Source of the DNA: Nodosilinea sp. P-1105 | GTDB lineage: Bacteria; Cyanobacteriota; Cyanobacteriia; Phormidesmidales; Phormidesmidaceae | Length of the DNA: 64,000 bases | Reading direction: 5' to 3' | Assembly (NCBI RefSeq): GCF_012911975.1 | Contig: NZ_SMDQ01000002.1 | Span: forward strand, 62,001 to 126,000 | Shown here: piece after piece, positions 10,104-19,756 of the stretch | Layout of the letters: each line of letters starts with the position of its first letter | Position numbering within the stretch: position 1 is the stretch's first letter | Translations under genes and position numbers: made by a program | Notes under the pieces: model-generated | The model's input: the letters and a program-made list of their open reading frames with translations, nothing else | What the model was told of the DNA's origin: nothing | Database searches by the model: none

Positions 10104-10529
10104 TTACTTGGTTGTACACTTGCGAATGCAGAGAATAGCTCGACCAGCTATATAGATGGCTCGGGCATATTTTTTGTCTCTGAAAGCTTGTACAGCCTGA
10201 CGGACAAGATTTACACAACTGGTGCAATTGCTGCCGATTCGACGAATGTACTCATAGAGACGTTTAATCAGCTTGGCTGCCCTGGATTTAAGGAGGTTGC
10301 TAACAAAAGCAGCTTCCACAGCATTATCTGCTAGGGAATTTAAATCCATAGTCCCAGCATCAGCCCCAAAGCCCGCTGCTTCCATATCAGCATCTAGGGC
10401 AGAAAGCATATCCTGTGCTTCGGATGAAAGGTTAGCCTCAAGAGTAATTAGCTCATAAAGGTCAGGATCTAATGCTGCGAAGTCAGCATCAAAGGCGTCG
10501 ACATCAAAAGTATCTACACTAAAAGTCAT
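10104..10529 (-). CDS. Precursor-like small protein: acidic N-half, basic Cys-containing C-half
   Basis: 141-aa ORF; no Lys/Arg in residues 1-80; CxxC and CxxxC in the C-terminal half. Confidence 0.7.
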   Translation of the reverse strand: MTFSVDTFDVDAFDADFAALDPDLYELITLEANLSSEAQDMLSALDADMEAAGFGADAGTMDLNSLADNAVEAAFVSNLLKSRAAKLIKRLYEYIRRIGSNCTSCVNLVRQAVQAFRDKKYARAIYIAGRAILCIRKCTTK

Positions 10530-10825
10530 GGGTCGTAATCCTCGTAGTTAGTTATGTGTTTGAGCGTTAGGCATCGTTTAATCCGGATGTTTTGATTGCC
10601 TTATGAGACTAAATTAGCCGCTGAAAATACATGCGAACAGTACACAAAGGGGTGATATTATTGTTCTCTGATTCGAGTTTATTAAGATCTGAGATTATTT
10701 TTCAGATAGAGAAATTCATTGTGTTTAAGGTGCTGAATATCGATCTTTTTCAAGAAGGCTTCAGGGGTATCAACGCAAGGCGAGAAGCATACACACTGAT
10801 CGCTCTGTGTATCAGTCTTGGACGA

Positions 10826-10995
10826 TGCCCTTCGACAGGCTCAGGGCGAACGGTTTGAGTGCATCCCACTTTTGTAGCCCTCACCCTAAATCCCTCTCCC
10901 AGAGCGGGAGAGGGACTTTGAATCCGGCCCCCCTTCTCCCATTTTGGGAGAAGGGGCTGGGGGATGAGGGTAAATTTGCATAACTGGGATGCACC
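10826..10995. repeat. Composite intergenic repeat (CCCTCTCCC hairpin family) with inverted ends
   Basis: GTGCATCCCA (10859-10868) and TGGGATGCAC (10985-10994) bracket CCCTCACCCTAAATCCCTCTCCC...GGGGGATGAGGG. Confidence 0.65.
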
Positions 10996-11260
10996 CGAAC
11001 GGTTTCAGCGCGCTCGGGCTGAGCTTGTCGTTCACGAAGTGGCTCCCAGAGGGCGCAAGCCCATTACTGACGCAACCTGTCCCGGCTTAAGTTGATACCC
11101 GGCTTCAGGCTCTTGGCGTGATCGAGGCTATTTGCCAACCCTTTCTTCGCTGGTAAAGCTCTGCTATCACACCGTCATGGCCAAAGACCAAAATCAGGCC
11201 CCTAGACGGAGCCATAAACAGTGCCGCCTAGGCAAAACGGGAATAGCGGCGCCATAGTAC

Positions 11261-12067
11261 TTATCCAAGGGCAGACTGGGCGGCCTGGGTGATGGCGTAT
11301 AAATCAACTGGGGCCGCTTCAGGGATAGATTCAGCTAACCACAGCAGGTATTCAAGATTGCCAGCGGGTCCCACCAGGGGAGACCAGGTGATTCCTTGGT
11401 ACTGCCAGCCTAGGGGTTGGGCACTGGCCAGGACAGCCGCGATCGCATCCGCCTGATCCCGAGGATTGCGCACTACCCCTTTCTTTCCTACCCGATCGCG
11501 CCCCACTTCAAACTGGGGCTTCACCAGCAGTACCACTTCACGGGGGGGAACCAATAGCGCCCACAGGGCAGGCAACACCTTGGTCAACGAGATAAACGAC
11601 ACATCCATCACCCCCAAGTCGGGGCGAGGGTCATTGTCGCGGTAAAGCTGGTCGGGAGTGAGGTGGCGCAGATTCGTGCGTTCTCGCAACACCACCCGGG
11701 GGTCCTGACGCAGGGACCAGGCCACCTGGCCATAGCCCACGTCAATGCCGTATACCCGCTCCGCCCCCGCTTGCAGCAGGCAGTCGGTAAAGCCCCCGGT
11801 GGAAATGCCACCATCTAGGGCAATGCGGTTAGGGACTGTAATGGGAAATTCGGCCAGGGCCTTGGCCAGCTTTTCGCCCCCTCGCGATACAAAGGGCGAT
11901 CGCGCCTTCACCTTGACCTCAGCATCGCTGGCAATCGGGGTACCGGGTTTATCCACCACCGTCTGGTTGACCTGCACCTCCCCCGCCCGAATCAGCCGCT
12001 GAGCTAGCTGCCGCGACTCGCACAGCCCCCGCTCCACTAGCAGGGTATCTAAGCGTTGTTTAGCCAC
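11261..12067 (-). CDS. TlyA family rRNA 2'-O-methyltransferase / hemolysin A-like
   Basis: S4 domain QRLDTLLVERGLCESRQLAQRLIRAGEV plus FtsJ-like fold; GTG start at 12067 favoured. Confidence 0.9.
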   Translation of the reverse strand: MAKQRLDTLLVERGLCESRQLAQRLIRAGEVQVNQTVVDKPGTPIASDAEVKVKARSPFVSRGGEKLAKALAEFPITVPNRIALDGGISTGGFTDCLLQAGAERVYGIDVGYGQVAWSLRQDPRVVLRERTNLRHLTPDQLYRDNDPRPDLGVMDVSFISLTKVLPALWALLVPPREVVLLVKPQFEVGRDRVGKKGVVRNPRDQADAIAAVLASAQPLGWQYQGITWSPLVGPAGNLEYLLWLAESIPEAAPVDLYAITQAAQSALG

Positions 12068-12533
12068 CGGTCTGCCCCGTTGCCGCTTGCCGCTGCCCCC
12101 GTTGGCGAGCGGCCAGTTGCTCAAGCTGCTGCTTGACTAACACTAGGCCCGCTGGAGTCCCCTGCTGGTTATAGAGATCACTGGCTTTGACCAGGGCCGC
12201 CACCGCCAGTCCGTCATTGCCGAGGTTGGCATAGGCTAAGCCACTGTTGTGGTAGGCCTCAGCACAGGTCGGCTCTAGGCTAACCGCGCGGGAAAAAGCC
12301 TCCATCGCTGGGCCGTAGCGCCCCCACTGAAAGGCATCACACCCTGACTGGAACGCCGTTCTGGCCTGGTCTGACAGGGGCAGGGAGGGCTCCAGGACGG
12401 GCATGGCAAACAGCACACTGTTGCCCAAGGGACGACGATAGGCCCACAGCATTGAGCCCATCCCCACCCCCAATATCCCCAGCACCACCGCTAGCCAAAT
12501 TCCCAATTCCATCAGTTGTTTGTACCCCGCCAC
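12060..12533 (-). CDS. TPR repeat protein
   Basis: AEAYHNSGLAYANLGNDGLAVAALVKASDL. Confidence 0.7.
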   Translation of the reverse strand: MAGYKQLMELGIWLAVVLGILGVGMGSMLWAYRRPLGNSVLFAMPVLEPSLPLSDQARTAFQSGCDAFQWGRYGPAMEAFSRAVSLEPTCAEAYHNSGLAYANLGNDGLAVAALVKASDLYNQQGTPAGLVLVKQQLEQLAARQRGQRQAATGQTGG

Positions 12534-12814
12534 CGGATGAGATATTCAGGCTAATTGTAGGTCATCACTGGCCGCAGGTTGATCTCAGGGGCAGACCTGT
12601 GGCCTGATCCCGATGTCTTCCCAAACAAAATATTGCAGCCCCTGACTCATTCCCAGTCCATGACCTAAGATGGGGCCAGGGATGGCCTAAGGTTGGGCAG
12701 GTATTCCCTATTTGTAGGGTGGCTAGTTACACTGGAATCTAGAGAAATCGTTATCTGACTTGGTAGATTAAATCTAAGTCCAAGTCCAGGCGCGGAATTT
12801 TGCCTGTGGAAAAA

Positions 12815-12842
12815 CTACAGATCCCGAGCTGGGCTTGGTATA
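12815..12842. repeat. 28-bp intergenic repeat, copy 1
   Basis: CTACAGATCCCGAGCTGGGCTTGGTATA, identical to 57759-57786. Confidence 0.9.
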
Positions 12843-12899
12843 GCGTTGTTACTATGGGCTGTTGTTGTCACGTCGTCTGGGGGTCTTGGAGTTTTGCAG

Positions 12900-13508
12900 A
12901 TGAGCAATAAAAATTCGTATGAATTGCTAGGGTTGACAGAGGCCTCCACCTTTGAGGAGATCCAGGAGGCGCGCGATCGCATGATCCACGAGTGCGGCGA
13001 CGAACCCAAACAAAAAGAGGCCGTCGAAGCGGCCTATGACGCTATCTTGATGGAGCGGCTGCGGCTGCGCCAGGAAGGCAAAATCAAAGTGCCCGATCGG
13101 ATTCGTTTTGCTGAAAATATTCCTGACCTACCCCCTTCGCCCAAAGCAGCGCCTAATTTATCCCGCCCCGAGTGGCTATCGAACCTGGTGGATACCCCCA
13201 GCCGAGATGAGGTGCTGTGGCCAGCCATCACCTTCGGAGGGTTAGGTCTATTTGGGTTCTATGCCCCCTCCTTTGCCTTGGCCATCGCCATTGGGGCCGC
13301 CATTTATTTCCTCAATCGCAAAGAAAATCGCTTCTGGCGCTCTGTGTTACTCACCATCGGCGGGCTGGCGGCGGGCTTGACCCTGGGGCTGACAGTGGGG
13401 CAGTTGTTGATTCCCCAAGGAGCACAGATGGCCTGGGCCAGTACTGATGCGATCGCTGCGGCGGTTACCTGTCTTTCCCTGTGGACGGTCAGCAGCTTTC
13501 TGCGATAA
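12900..13508 (+). CDS. CPP1-like family protein (J-like domain, membrane)
   Basis: YELLGLTEASTFEEIQEARDRMIHECGDEPKQKEAVEAAYDAILMERLRLRQEGKIKVPDRIRFAE. Confidence 0.85.
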   Translation: MSNKNSYELLGLTEASTFEEIQEARDRMIHECGDEPKQKEAVEAAYDAILMERLRLRQEGKIKVPDRIRFAENIPDLPPSPKAAPNLSRPEWLSNLVDTPSRDEVLWPAITFGGLGLFGFYAPSFALAIAIGAAIYFLNRKENRFWRSVLLTIGGLAAGLTLGLTVGQLLIPQGAQMAWASTDAIAAAVTCLSLWTVSSFLR

Positions 13509-13592
13509 GCCACCGCGCGGCTGGGCTAATCGAGGTGGGTAGCGAGATATAATTGGATATATACACAGCCTTGATTATGGGTCAGTAGAGTT

Positions 13593-13988
13593 ATGTTGCA
13601 TCGTTGGATCGACATTGTTAACCCAAAGCGTTCAAGGGCTGGAGCATCTAAGCCCTCTGATCAAGCTGAAGCGCGGGTCGTTATCGGTGCTGATGTGGCT
13701 GATCAGCGTGAGGGAACCGACGAAGGGGCTAGCCTGTTTATGCAAACTGAAGATGGCACCTTAAAAGCTGTAAAGCTGAAAACGCGGTCAGGGGCCTCGG
13801 GGGTAACATCACCAGGGTACCAACATCTCTACTCCAAAGCCCTAGCTAGGTATATTATTGATCAGGAAAAAAAAGGGAATAAGTTTTTTATTCAGCAACC
13901 AGGAGGGTCGATTAAGCGCTTCTCTGTGGTTAGAAATCCCATTGAGCCTTTTTCTAACCGCCATGGAATTGTTGCTGAGCAAGCCTGA
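13593..13988 (+). CDS. Hypothetical protein
   Basis: 131-aa ORF, no recognised domain. Confidence 0.5.
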   Translation: MLHRWIDIVNPKRSRAGASKPSDQAEARVVIGADVADQREGTDEGASLFMQTEDGTLKAVKLKTRSGASGVTSPGYQHLYSKALARYIIDQEKKGNKFFIQQPGGSIKRFSVVRNPIEPFSNRHGIVAEQA

Positions 13989-14062
13989 GGCCAGCCGCCA
14001 AGTTCTCCTTCGACGTTCACTGGTAACGTTTGATCTAGGACTGTGGAGGATTTAAAAGTGCT

Positions 14063-14419
14063 ATGGCCCCTGAGGACATTCCCAACGAGATTGATTCAGG
14101 CGAGCAATCGCCAGATGATTTTGCCTTTGTCTCGGAAGAGTTAACCTCTCAAGAAAAGGAGAGCCTAAAAAGCCACCTACTCAGAAGTCGAGAGGAAACC
14201 CGCTCAGCCATTGCCAAGCGACTGATCGCGTTACTGGGGATTACGGTTGCCTCTACCATTATTCTGTCCGGCGTTGTGATTTTAACGCCTTCCAACGATA
14301 GCGATCGAGACAGTAAATTTACGTTTTCGAAGGATGTGTTTTCTATTTTGCTCAGCACTCAAACCGGGTTGATCGGGGCGGCTTTAGGCTTTTACTTTGG
14401 CAGTAAAGAAGATGGGTAG
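14063..14419 (+). CDS. Hypothetical membrane protein
   Basis: Two hydrophobic segments. Confidence 0.55.
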   Translation: MAPEDIPNEIDSGEQSPDDFAFVSEELTSQEKESLKSHLLRSREETRSAIAKRLIALLGITVASTIILSGVVILTPSNDSDRDSKFTFSKDVFSILLSTQTGLIGAALGFYFGSKEDG

Positions 14420-14470
14420 TCATGGATATTAGGGAGTCCAGAACGCCGGTCCGGTAAAGATCTTAGGGTT

Positions 14471-15649
14471 CTACCCTGAGATGCCCGGAAAAGTGTCCGG
14501 ACTATTGTCCTGACTGATAGAGTCGTGATTAAACGCTAAACTGCCCCGTTTAGCCTGCTCGCGCTCGATCGCCTCAAACAGGGCCTGAAAATTACGTTCC
14601 CCAAACCCTCGCGCTGCGATCGCCACCCCATCGTTCGACACCACCTGTCGCTGAATAATCTCAAAAAATACTGTCGGGATCGCTAAAAACGGTTGGGTAA
14701 ACGTTTGCAGCAGTCGCACCTGGGGCAAATGGGCTTCCCAATCGACTAAAATTTGCAATTCTGCCAGGGCCTCATCCAGATGGGCATCGGGCTGAAACCC
14801 CTGACGCCGGGGTAGAGCGTCGTAATAGGTGGGAGGCACCTCTAAAAATTGCACCCCGGCCCAGCGCAGATGACCGACGGTACGCAAAATGTTGCCGGTA
14901 TGCAAGGCCACATGCTGCACCCCAGCCCCCCGATTCCAGTAGAGAAACTCCTCCACCTGGGAATTCACGGTCGTGGATTCATTCACGGGAATTTGGGCTC
15001 CCCCATGGGGGTGGGCTAACACCTGGCTGCGCAGGCCTGATTTGGCCGTATCGATAGCAAATCGCTGCTGGGGTTGAAAGCCCAACTGCCGAATGTACCA
15101 GTCTGTAGCCAGGGGCAACTCGCCTTTGGCCACATTCAACACCGCATGGTCGATGCGATCGAACGGTAGGTGGTCTGGGGATGGCGATGGTCCAAACGGG
15201 ATACCAGGCACCCATCCTGGGGGCTGATGGGTTTGCACCAGAGTGTGGCGCAGATTTCCCCACCCCTGGACCTGGCACCAGCGCCCTCGCCCCTGGGGAT
15301 CGACCTGGATCGACTGGAGCACCTGTCCCCCCCCTTGCCTTACCTGCCCTAGGGTTTGATCTAGATCAGCCACCCGCAGGGCGACATCTCCGATGCCGGG
15401 GGGGTGTTGCCTAAGATAGGTGGCTATAGGGTTGGTGTCGCTGTTGTCAGGGCTGCTCTCAGGCTCTTGTCGCCCTGGCTGGGGCGCGATCGCCCCGGGG
15501 GTACTAAACAGCAAAGGGACTTGGCCCAGATAAATCAAGACAGTCTGGCTGATGCCCAGATCAACGACCGTGCCGCCCCACTCTTTAAGAAAGCGATCGC
15601 GCCAGGGACCGACATCATCAACATAAAAGTGCAGGTGGTTGAACTCCAT
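14471..15649 (-). CDS. hppD: 4-hydroxyphenylpyruvate dioxygenase-like VOC protein
   Basis: MEFNHLHFYVDDV...DHAVLNV...QHVALHTGNI...FFEIIQRQ. Confidence 0.8.
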   Translation of the reverse strand: MEFNHLHFYVDDVGPWRDRFLKEWGGTVVDLGISQTVLIYLGQVPLLFSTPGAIAPQPGRQEPESSPDNSDTNPIATYLRQHPPGIGDVALRVADLDQTLGQVRQGGGQVLQSIQVDPQGRGRWCQVQGWGNLRHTLVQTHQPPGWVPGIPFGPSPSPDHLPFDRIDHAVLNVAKGELPLATDWYIRQLGFQPQQRFAIDTAKSGLRSQVLAHPHGGAQIPVNESTTVNSQVEEFLYWNRGAGVQHVALHTGNILRTVGHLRWAGVQFLEVPPTYYDALPRRQGFQPDAHLDEALAELQILVDWEAHLPQVRLLQTFTQPFLAIPTVFFEIIQRQVVSNDGVAIAARGFGERNFQALFEAIEREQAKRGSLAFNHDSISQDNSPDTFPGISG

Positions 15650-15841
15650 GGGGGCAACATGCTGGTAAAGACGGTGGAGAGTCGGGCAACGTATGAATCC
15701 AGACAGACAGCTGAGATGGCCTACCCTAACGGCTGGACTCCCCCCACACTGTAATGACATCCTATAGCCCTGTCAGCCTCCCCCAAAGGCTTGATTTGTC
15801 TAAACCTTTTCCTTTGGGGCAAAACGAGCGTCACGACCGGC

Positions 15842-16715
15842 CTAGGCCTGGGCTAGACGGACTGCCGCCAACAGGTCACTGTGGACCTCTGGGGAGGACG
15901 CGATCAGCAGCCCAGGTCGCATATAATCGTCGCAGGTGTGCAGCAGAGGCGGTGGATCGCCGGTTAGGGTAGTGACGATATGCCCCATTTCTTCAGCCAT
16001 AAAGGCCAGGGCAGCCCCATCGATAAACTGTCCCCTGGCCAGCACAGCTCCAGTTAAATCGCCACTGAGCAGACCGTTAAAGTTGGGAATTGGAGCCGTT
16101 TTAGAGTAGTCCGTTTTGGTGTGGTAAACCCGGTAGCGATCGCCCAGGTGAGGCCCCAGATCACCCATTTGCCAGCCTAGGCAAATGGCCGGGTTTTGGG
16201 GCATTAATTCGCAGGGGCTCACAGTCTTCAAGGGCCTGGTGTAGCCGTCCCCGAAAGGTTCCCTGCCCCCTGAGGGTATAGTAATACAGGTCTTGGCCAG
16301 GGGTAATCGCCAGGGCCGCTTCATAGTCATCATGGTTGAGCACGGCCAAAATCACCTGATAGTTGCGGTGTCCATCCAGATAGAACTGGGTGCCATCGAT
16401 TGGATCCAGGGTAATTAAATAGTCCCCTTGGGGGCCTAAATCTGTGGCTCGAAAGTACTTGGTGTTATAGGTTTGCTCATGTTCCTCGCCATAGAACCGC
16501 ACCTGCGGAAACAGGCCGAGCAACACCACTTCCACCATAGTCTGGATAGAAAGGTCAGCATCGCTGAGGGCAGAGGCGAAGAAATTGTCGCCGCCCTCAG
16601 CCTTGTCAGGTTGGGACTGAATTTGGGTCTGAATCTGGTGGGCATAGGCCCCAGCGGTGGTTAGATAAGGCAGCAGGGTCGCCAAGAGGTGGCGGGGTGT
16701 CGGATGAGTTGTCAT
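15842..16715 (-). pseudogene. Inositol monophosphatase/3'(2'),5'-bisphosphate nucleotidase-like gene split by a frameshift
   Basis: N-part (GEEHEQ, LDPIDGTQFY) and C-part (FNGLLSGDLTGAVLARGQFIDGAALAFMAEEMGH) lie in two frames overlapping at 16161-16333. Confidence 0.7.
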
Positions 16716-16806
16716 AAGTACAGGCAACCATTGAGGCAAAGCATCCCCATTTACGCATGTTTATCCAGGTTTATGATGGGAGGCGTTGCGTCTTGAGCCA
16801 GGTTCT

Positions 16807-17391
16807 ATGTTTATTGACTACATTTCCCTGATGCTAATCAACATGGTGGCCGGGTTAGTCCTACTGGCTGATTTTGTCTATCGGGGGTTAGACGGGGCCA
16901 ATCTCAAACGCTGGATTCCTGGGTTTGGCTTGGTCGGCGGCATTGCTCTGGTCACCGGGTTACACATGACCCTGACCTGGCCCTTGCCCGGCAGCTTTAA
17001 CATTTCCTTTGGGGAGACCACCCTTTTGTTTGGGGCGCTTTACGTTATGGCGGCGATCGCGATCGCCCAGGGCTGGGATTTACTCACCGTGACTATTTAT
17101 GGCTTTTTCGCGGGCCTCATGTCGGTGGTGGTGGGCTTGCGCATTATCAGCCTAGAGCAAACCCGTCAGCCCTTCGTGGCCGGCCTAGGGTTTATATTGA
17201 CGGGTCTGGGAGGAATGTTGTCAGCCCCCACCCTGGTTTACCTGCGCTACAACCAAGGCTGGCGCACCCTGGGAGCTGTGGTGCTGCTGGTGGCAGCCCT
17301 GATCTGGACAATCGTCGGTTTCCAAGCGCTATGGGGCCACATGGATAACTTCAGCGACTGGCAGCCTCCCGGGATGATCAATAACGACTAG
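16807..17391 (+). CDS. DUF981-like multi-TM membrane protein
   Basis: Several hydrophobic segments; MFIDYISLMLINMVAGLVLLADFVYRG. Confidence 0.6.
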   Translation: MFIDYISLMLINMVAGLVLLADFVYRGLDGANLKRWIPGFGLVGGIALVTGLHMTLTWPLPGSFNISFGETTLLFGALYVMAAIAIAQGWDLLTVTIYGFFAGLMSVVVGLRIISLEQTRQPFVAGLGFILTGLGGMLSAPTLVYLRYNQGWRTLGAVVLLVAALIWTIVGFQALWGHMDNFSDWQPPGMINND

Positions 17392-17457
17392 AGCAGCGTC
17401 ACGTCTTGAATTTAGGGTTAGCAAATGTAGAGAATTGGTAGCATCAAGGTCCGAAAT

Positions 17458-17645
17458 CCCCTCCTTTGGAGGCCTGTGCTGAGCCTGTCGAAGTAGGTAG
17501 GGGTGGGTCAAGCAAGCCCGAAGAACCCACCCCGCCCTCCGGGCACCCCTCCCAGGAGGGGACCACCCCGCCCTTTCCTGCGGAACGCTTTTCCTCGGAA
17601 CGCTTCGCGAACGCGAACGGGCACCCCTCCGTGGGAGGGGATGGT
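17458..17645. repeat. Dispersed intergenic repeat
   Basis: GCTGAGCCTGTCGAAG and CACCCCTCC(C)NNGGAGGGG hairpin modules. Confidence 0.5.
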
Positions 17646-17794
17646 AAGTCCTGATATGTTGAAGCAAACTCCCTGAAGATAAAAGGCTTTCGCAAACCGC
17701 TCAGCCTAATTTTTAGCCTTGACAGACCACTCCCCGACACCCGACACCCGAAATCCTCACCCACGGTGGCCATCTTTTTCCCAGGCCATACCCG

Positions 17795-18091
17795 TTAATG
17801 TAAACCTGGCTCAATTTGACTCAAGGGGATAAAGCATTCGGTGGGCAGCAGTACTGGCTTATCACCAAAAATCAACTTACCCCGGTGGGTTTTGGTGCTG
17901 ATGGCAATACCAATGGGCCGCTGTATATCTTCCGGATGCACTTCGTAGTACGTACGATAAATTTGACGAGCTGACTTAAGTAAAGCCGGGTTAAGCAAAG
18001 CTGGCAGAGAACTGCCATCCGGAGGCGGGGATGTGGGTTGGTTCGGTTGGTTTATTGGACTCGTAGACGGGGGGGTTTGTAGACCGTACAC
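17795..18091 (-). CDS. Hypothetical protein
   Basis: 98-aa ORF. Confidence 0.45.
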   Translation of the reverse strand: MYGLQTPPSTSPINQPNQPTSPPPDGSSLPALLNPALLKSARQIYRTYYEVHPEDIQRPIGIAISTKTHRGKLIFGDKPVLLPTECFIPLSQIEPGLH

Positions 18092-18167
18092 GGCTCACCT
18101 GTGACTCATCTGACACGACTGTAATCGATCTACCCAGGGGCGGCAAACTGTAAAGTTTTATTGCTTT

Positions 18168-19253
18168 TTAGCCAGCCAGGGCACTCAGCAGAGCATCCCC
18201 CATGGCTTTGCAGCCGACCAGGGTCATATTTTCCGCCATGATATCGCCGGTTCGGTATCCCTGATCTAAAACCTTGATCACAGCTTTTTCTAAGCGATCG
18301 GCGGCGGTAGGCTGATCCAGGGCATAGCGTAGCATCATCGCCGCACTCAGTACCTGGGCCAGGGGGTTGGCTTTGTCTTGTCCGGCAATGTCAGGGGCTG
18401 ACCCATGCACCGGCTCGTACACCCCAGGGCCATCGGCCCCTAAACTGGCGGACGGCAGCATACCAATGCTGCCTGTGAGCATGGCGGCGGCGTCAGACAA
18501 AATGTCACCGAACAAATTGCCTGTGACGATAGTGTCAAACTGCTTGGGCCAGCGGATCAGCTGCATGGCGGCATTATCTACATACAGGTGGCTGAGGCTA
18601 ACATCCGGATAATCAGCCGCCATAGCGGTCATGCGATCGCGCCACAACTGCGACACTTCCAACACATTGGCCTTATCCACCGAACACAGTTGTCCTCGCC
18701 GCTTTTGAGCCGTTTCAAAGGCCACCTTACCAATCCGATCAATTTCGCTGTCGGTGTAGGCCATGGTGCTAACCCCCCGCTTTTGCCCCGTTTCCGTTTC
18801 AAAAATGCCCTTGGGGGTACCAAAGTAAATGCCCCCCGTCAGCTCGCGCACCACCATGATGTCTACGCCTTCCACCACCTCTCGCTTTAGGGAGGAGGCG
18901 TCGATCAGTTGGGGCAGAATGGTGGCCGGGCGCAGGTTGGCAAACAGGCCCAGTCCAGACCGTAACGCCAGCAACCCAGTCTCTGGTCGCTGATGCCGAG
19001 GCAGTGTGTCCCATTTGTAGCCACCGATCGCCGCCAATAATACCGCGTCGCTATCCTGGCACCGATTCAAGGTTTCCTGGGGCAGGGGTTCGCCGGTTTC
19101 ATCAATCGCCGCCCCGCCGATCAGCGCCTCCTGGAACTCGAAACTCAGATCCATTTGCCCCCCCAGGGCCTTCAATACATCTACCGTAACGGCCATAATC
19201 TCAGGGCCGATGCCGTCACCGGGCAGTAGGGTAATGCGGTAAGAAGAGGTCAT
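18168..19253 (-). CDS. leuB: 3-isopropylmalate dehydrogenase
   Basis: [43 protein letters not shown]. Confidence 0.97.
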   Translation of the reverse strand: MTSSYRITLLPGDGIGPEIMAVTVDVLKALGGQMDLSFEFQEALIGGAAIDETGEPLPQETLNRCQDSDAVLLAAIGGYKWDTLPRHQRPETGLLALRSGLGLFANLRPATILPQLIDASSLKREVVEGVDIMVVRELTGGIYFGTPKGIFETETGQKRGVSTMAYTDSEIDRIGKVAFETAQKRRGQLCSVDKANVLEVSQLWRDRMTAMAADYPDVSLSHLYVDNAAMQLIRWPKQFDTIVTGNLFGDILSDAAAMLTGSIGMLPSASLGADGPGVYEPVHGSAPDIAGQDKANPLAQVLSAAMMLRYALDQPTAADRLEKAVIKVLDQGYRTGDIMAENMTLVGCKAMGDALLSALAG

Positions 19254-19472
19254 AACGTTGGAGAAAGGGAAATGTACGTAGAAGGCATAACGCCGGGGCG
19301 AGGCTCTGTTAATGTCAGCCAACCAAGGCTAGCCAACCTACCTGGGCTATGGTCCCCAGGCCCACTACCCCCGACCGATTCAATATCATACCCCCAGGGC
19401 GCCCTCACCCTGGCGATCGCCCCATTCCCTCTCGGTACCATTCCCTCCCAGGGCGGACACACAGGTATCTGA

Positions 19473-19756
19473 AGAACGAAAAACGAAAACAGAAAAACGT
19501 AGGGCGTAGCCCGTGCGTAGCAAAGGGAAGGGTCCAAAATTCAAAATCTAAAATCCAAAATTCCCCACCACCGGTGCATTGCGGCCTCAGGTTGATCACC
19601 AAGGTCCAGACCCCGACCGCTAATGCACCCTACGATTTCAACAATCCAAAATCCAAAATCCAAAATTCATCCCCCACCCATCCACCCATCCACCCATCCA
19701 CCCATCCCCCCATCCCCCCATCCCCCCATCCCCCCATCCACCTCCCCACCTCCCCC
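19473..19756. repeat. Modular repeat: GAACGAAAAACG / CGTAGGGCGTAGCCCGTGCGTAGCAAAGGGAAG / (A)TCCAAAA heptamers / CCACCCAT-CCCCCCAT octamers
   Basis: Direct reading; the octamer tract ends at the ATG of the next gene. Confidence 0.9.

Noticed and set aside
10017-10334. Plus-strand ORF of 105 aa
   Set aside because: Antisense to the precursor-like gene and spans the terminator hairpin; no RBS or family signal.
7916-10529. Cyanobactin (PatA/PatG-type) cluster
   Set aside because: Only one subtilase, no YcaO-like or PatG-like gene, and the small ORF lacks cyanobactin recognition sequences.
10873-10970. Small RNA gene
   Set aside because: CCCTCTCCC...GGGAGAGGG hairpins match a widespread dispersed repeat, also seen at 36600-36640.
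19675-19756. Possible CRISPR-like regular repeat
   Set aside because: Pure tandem 7-8 bp units without spacers; fits cyanobacterial short tandem repeats.
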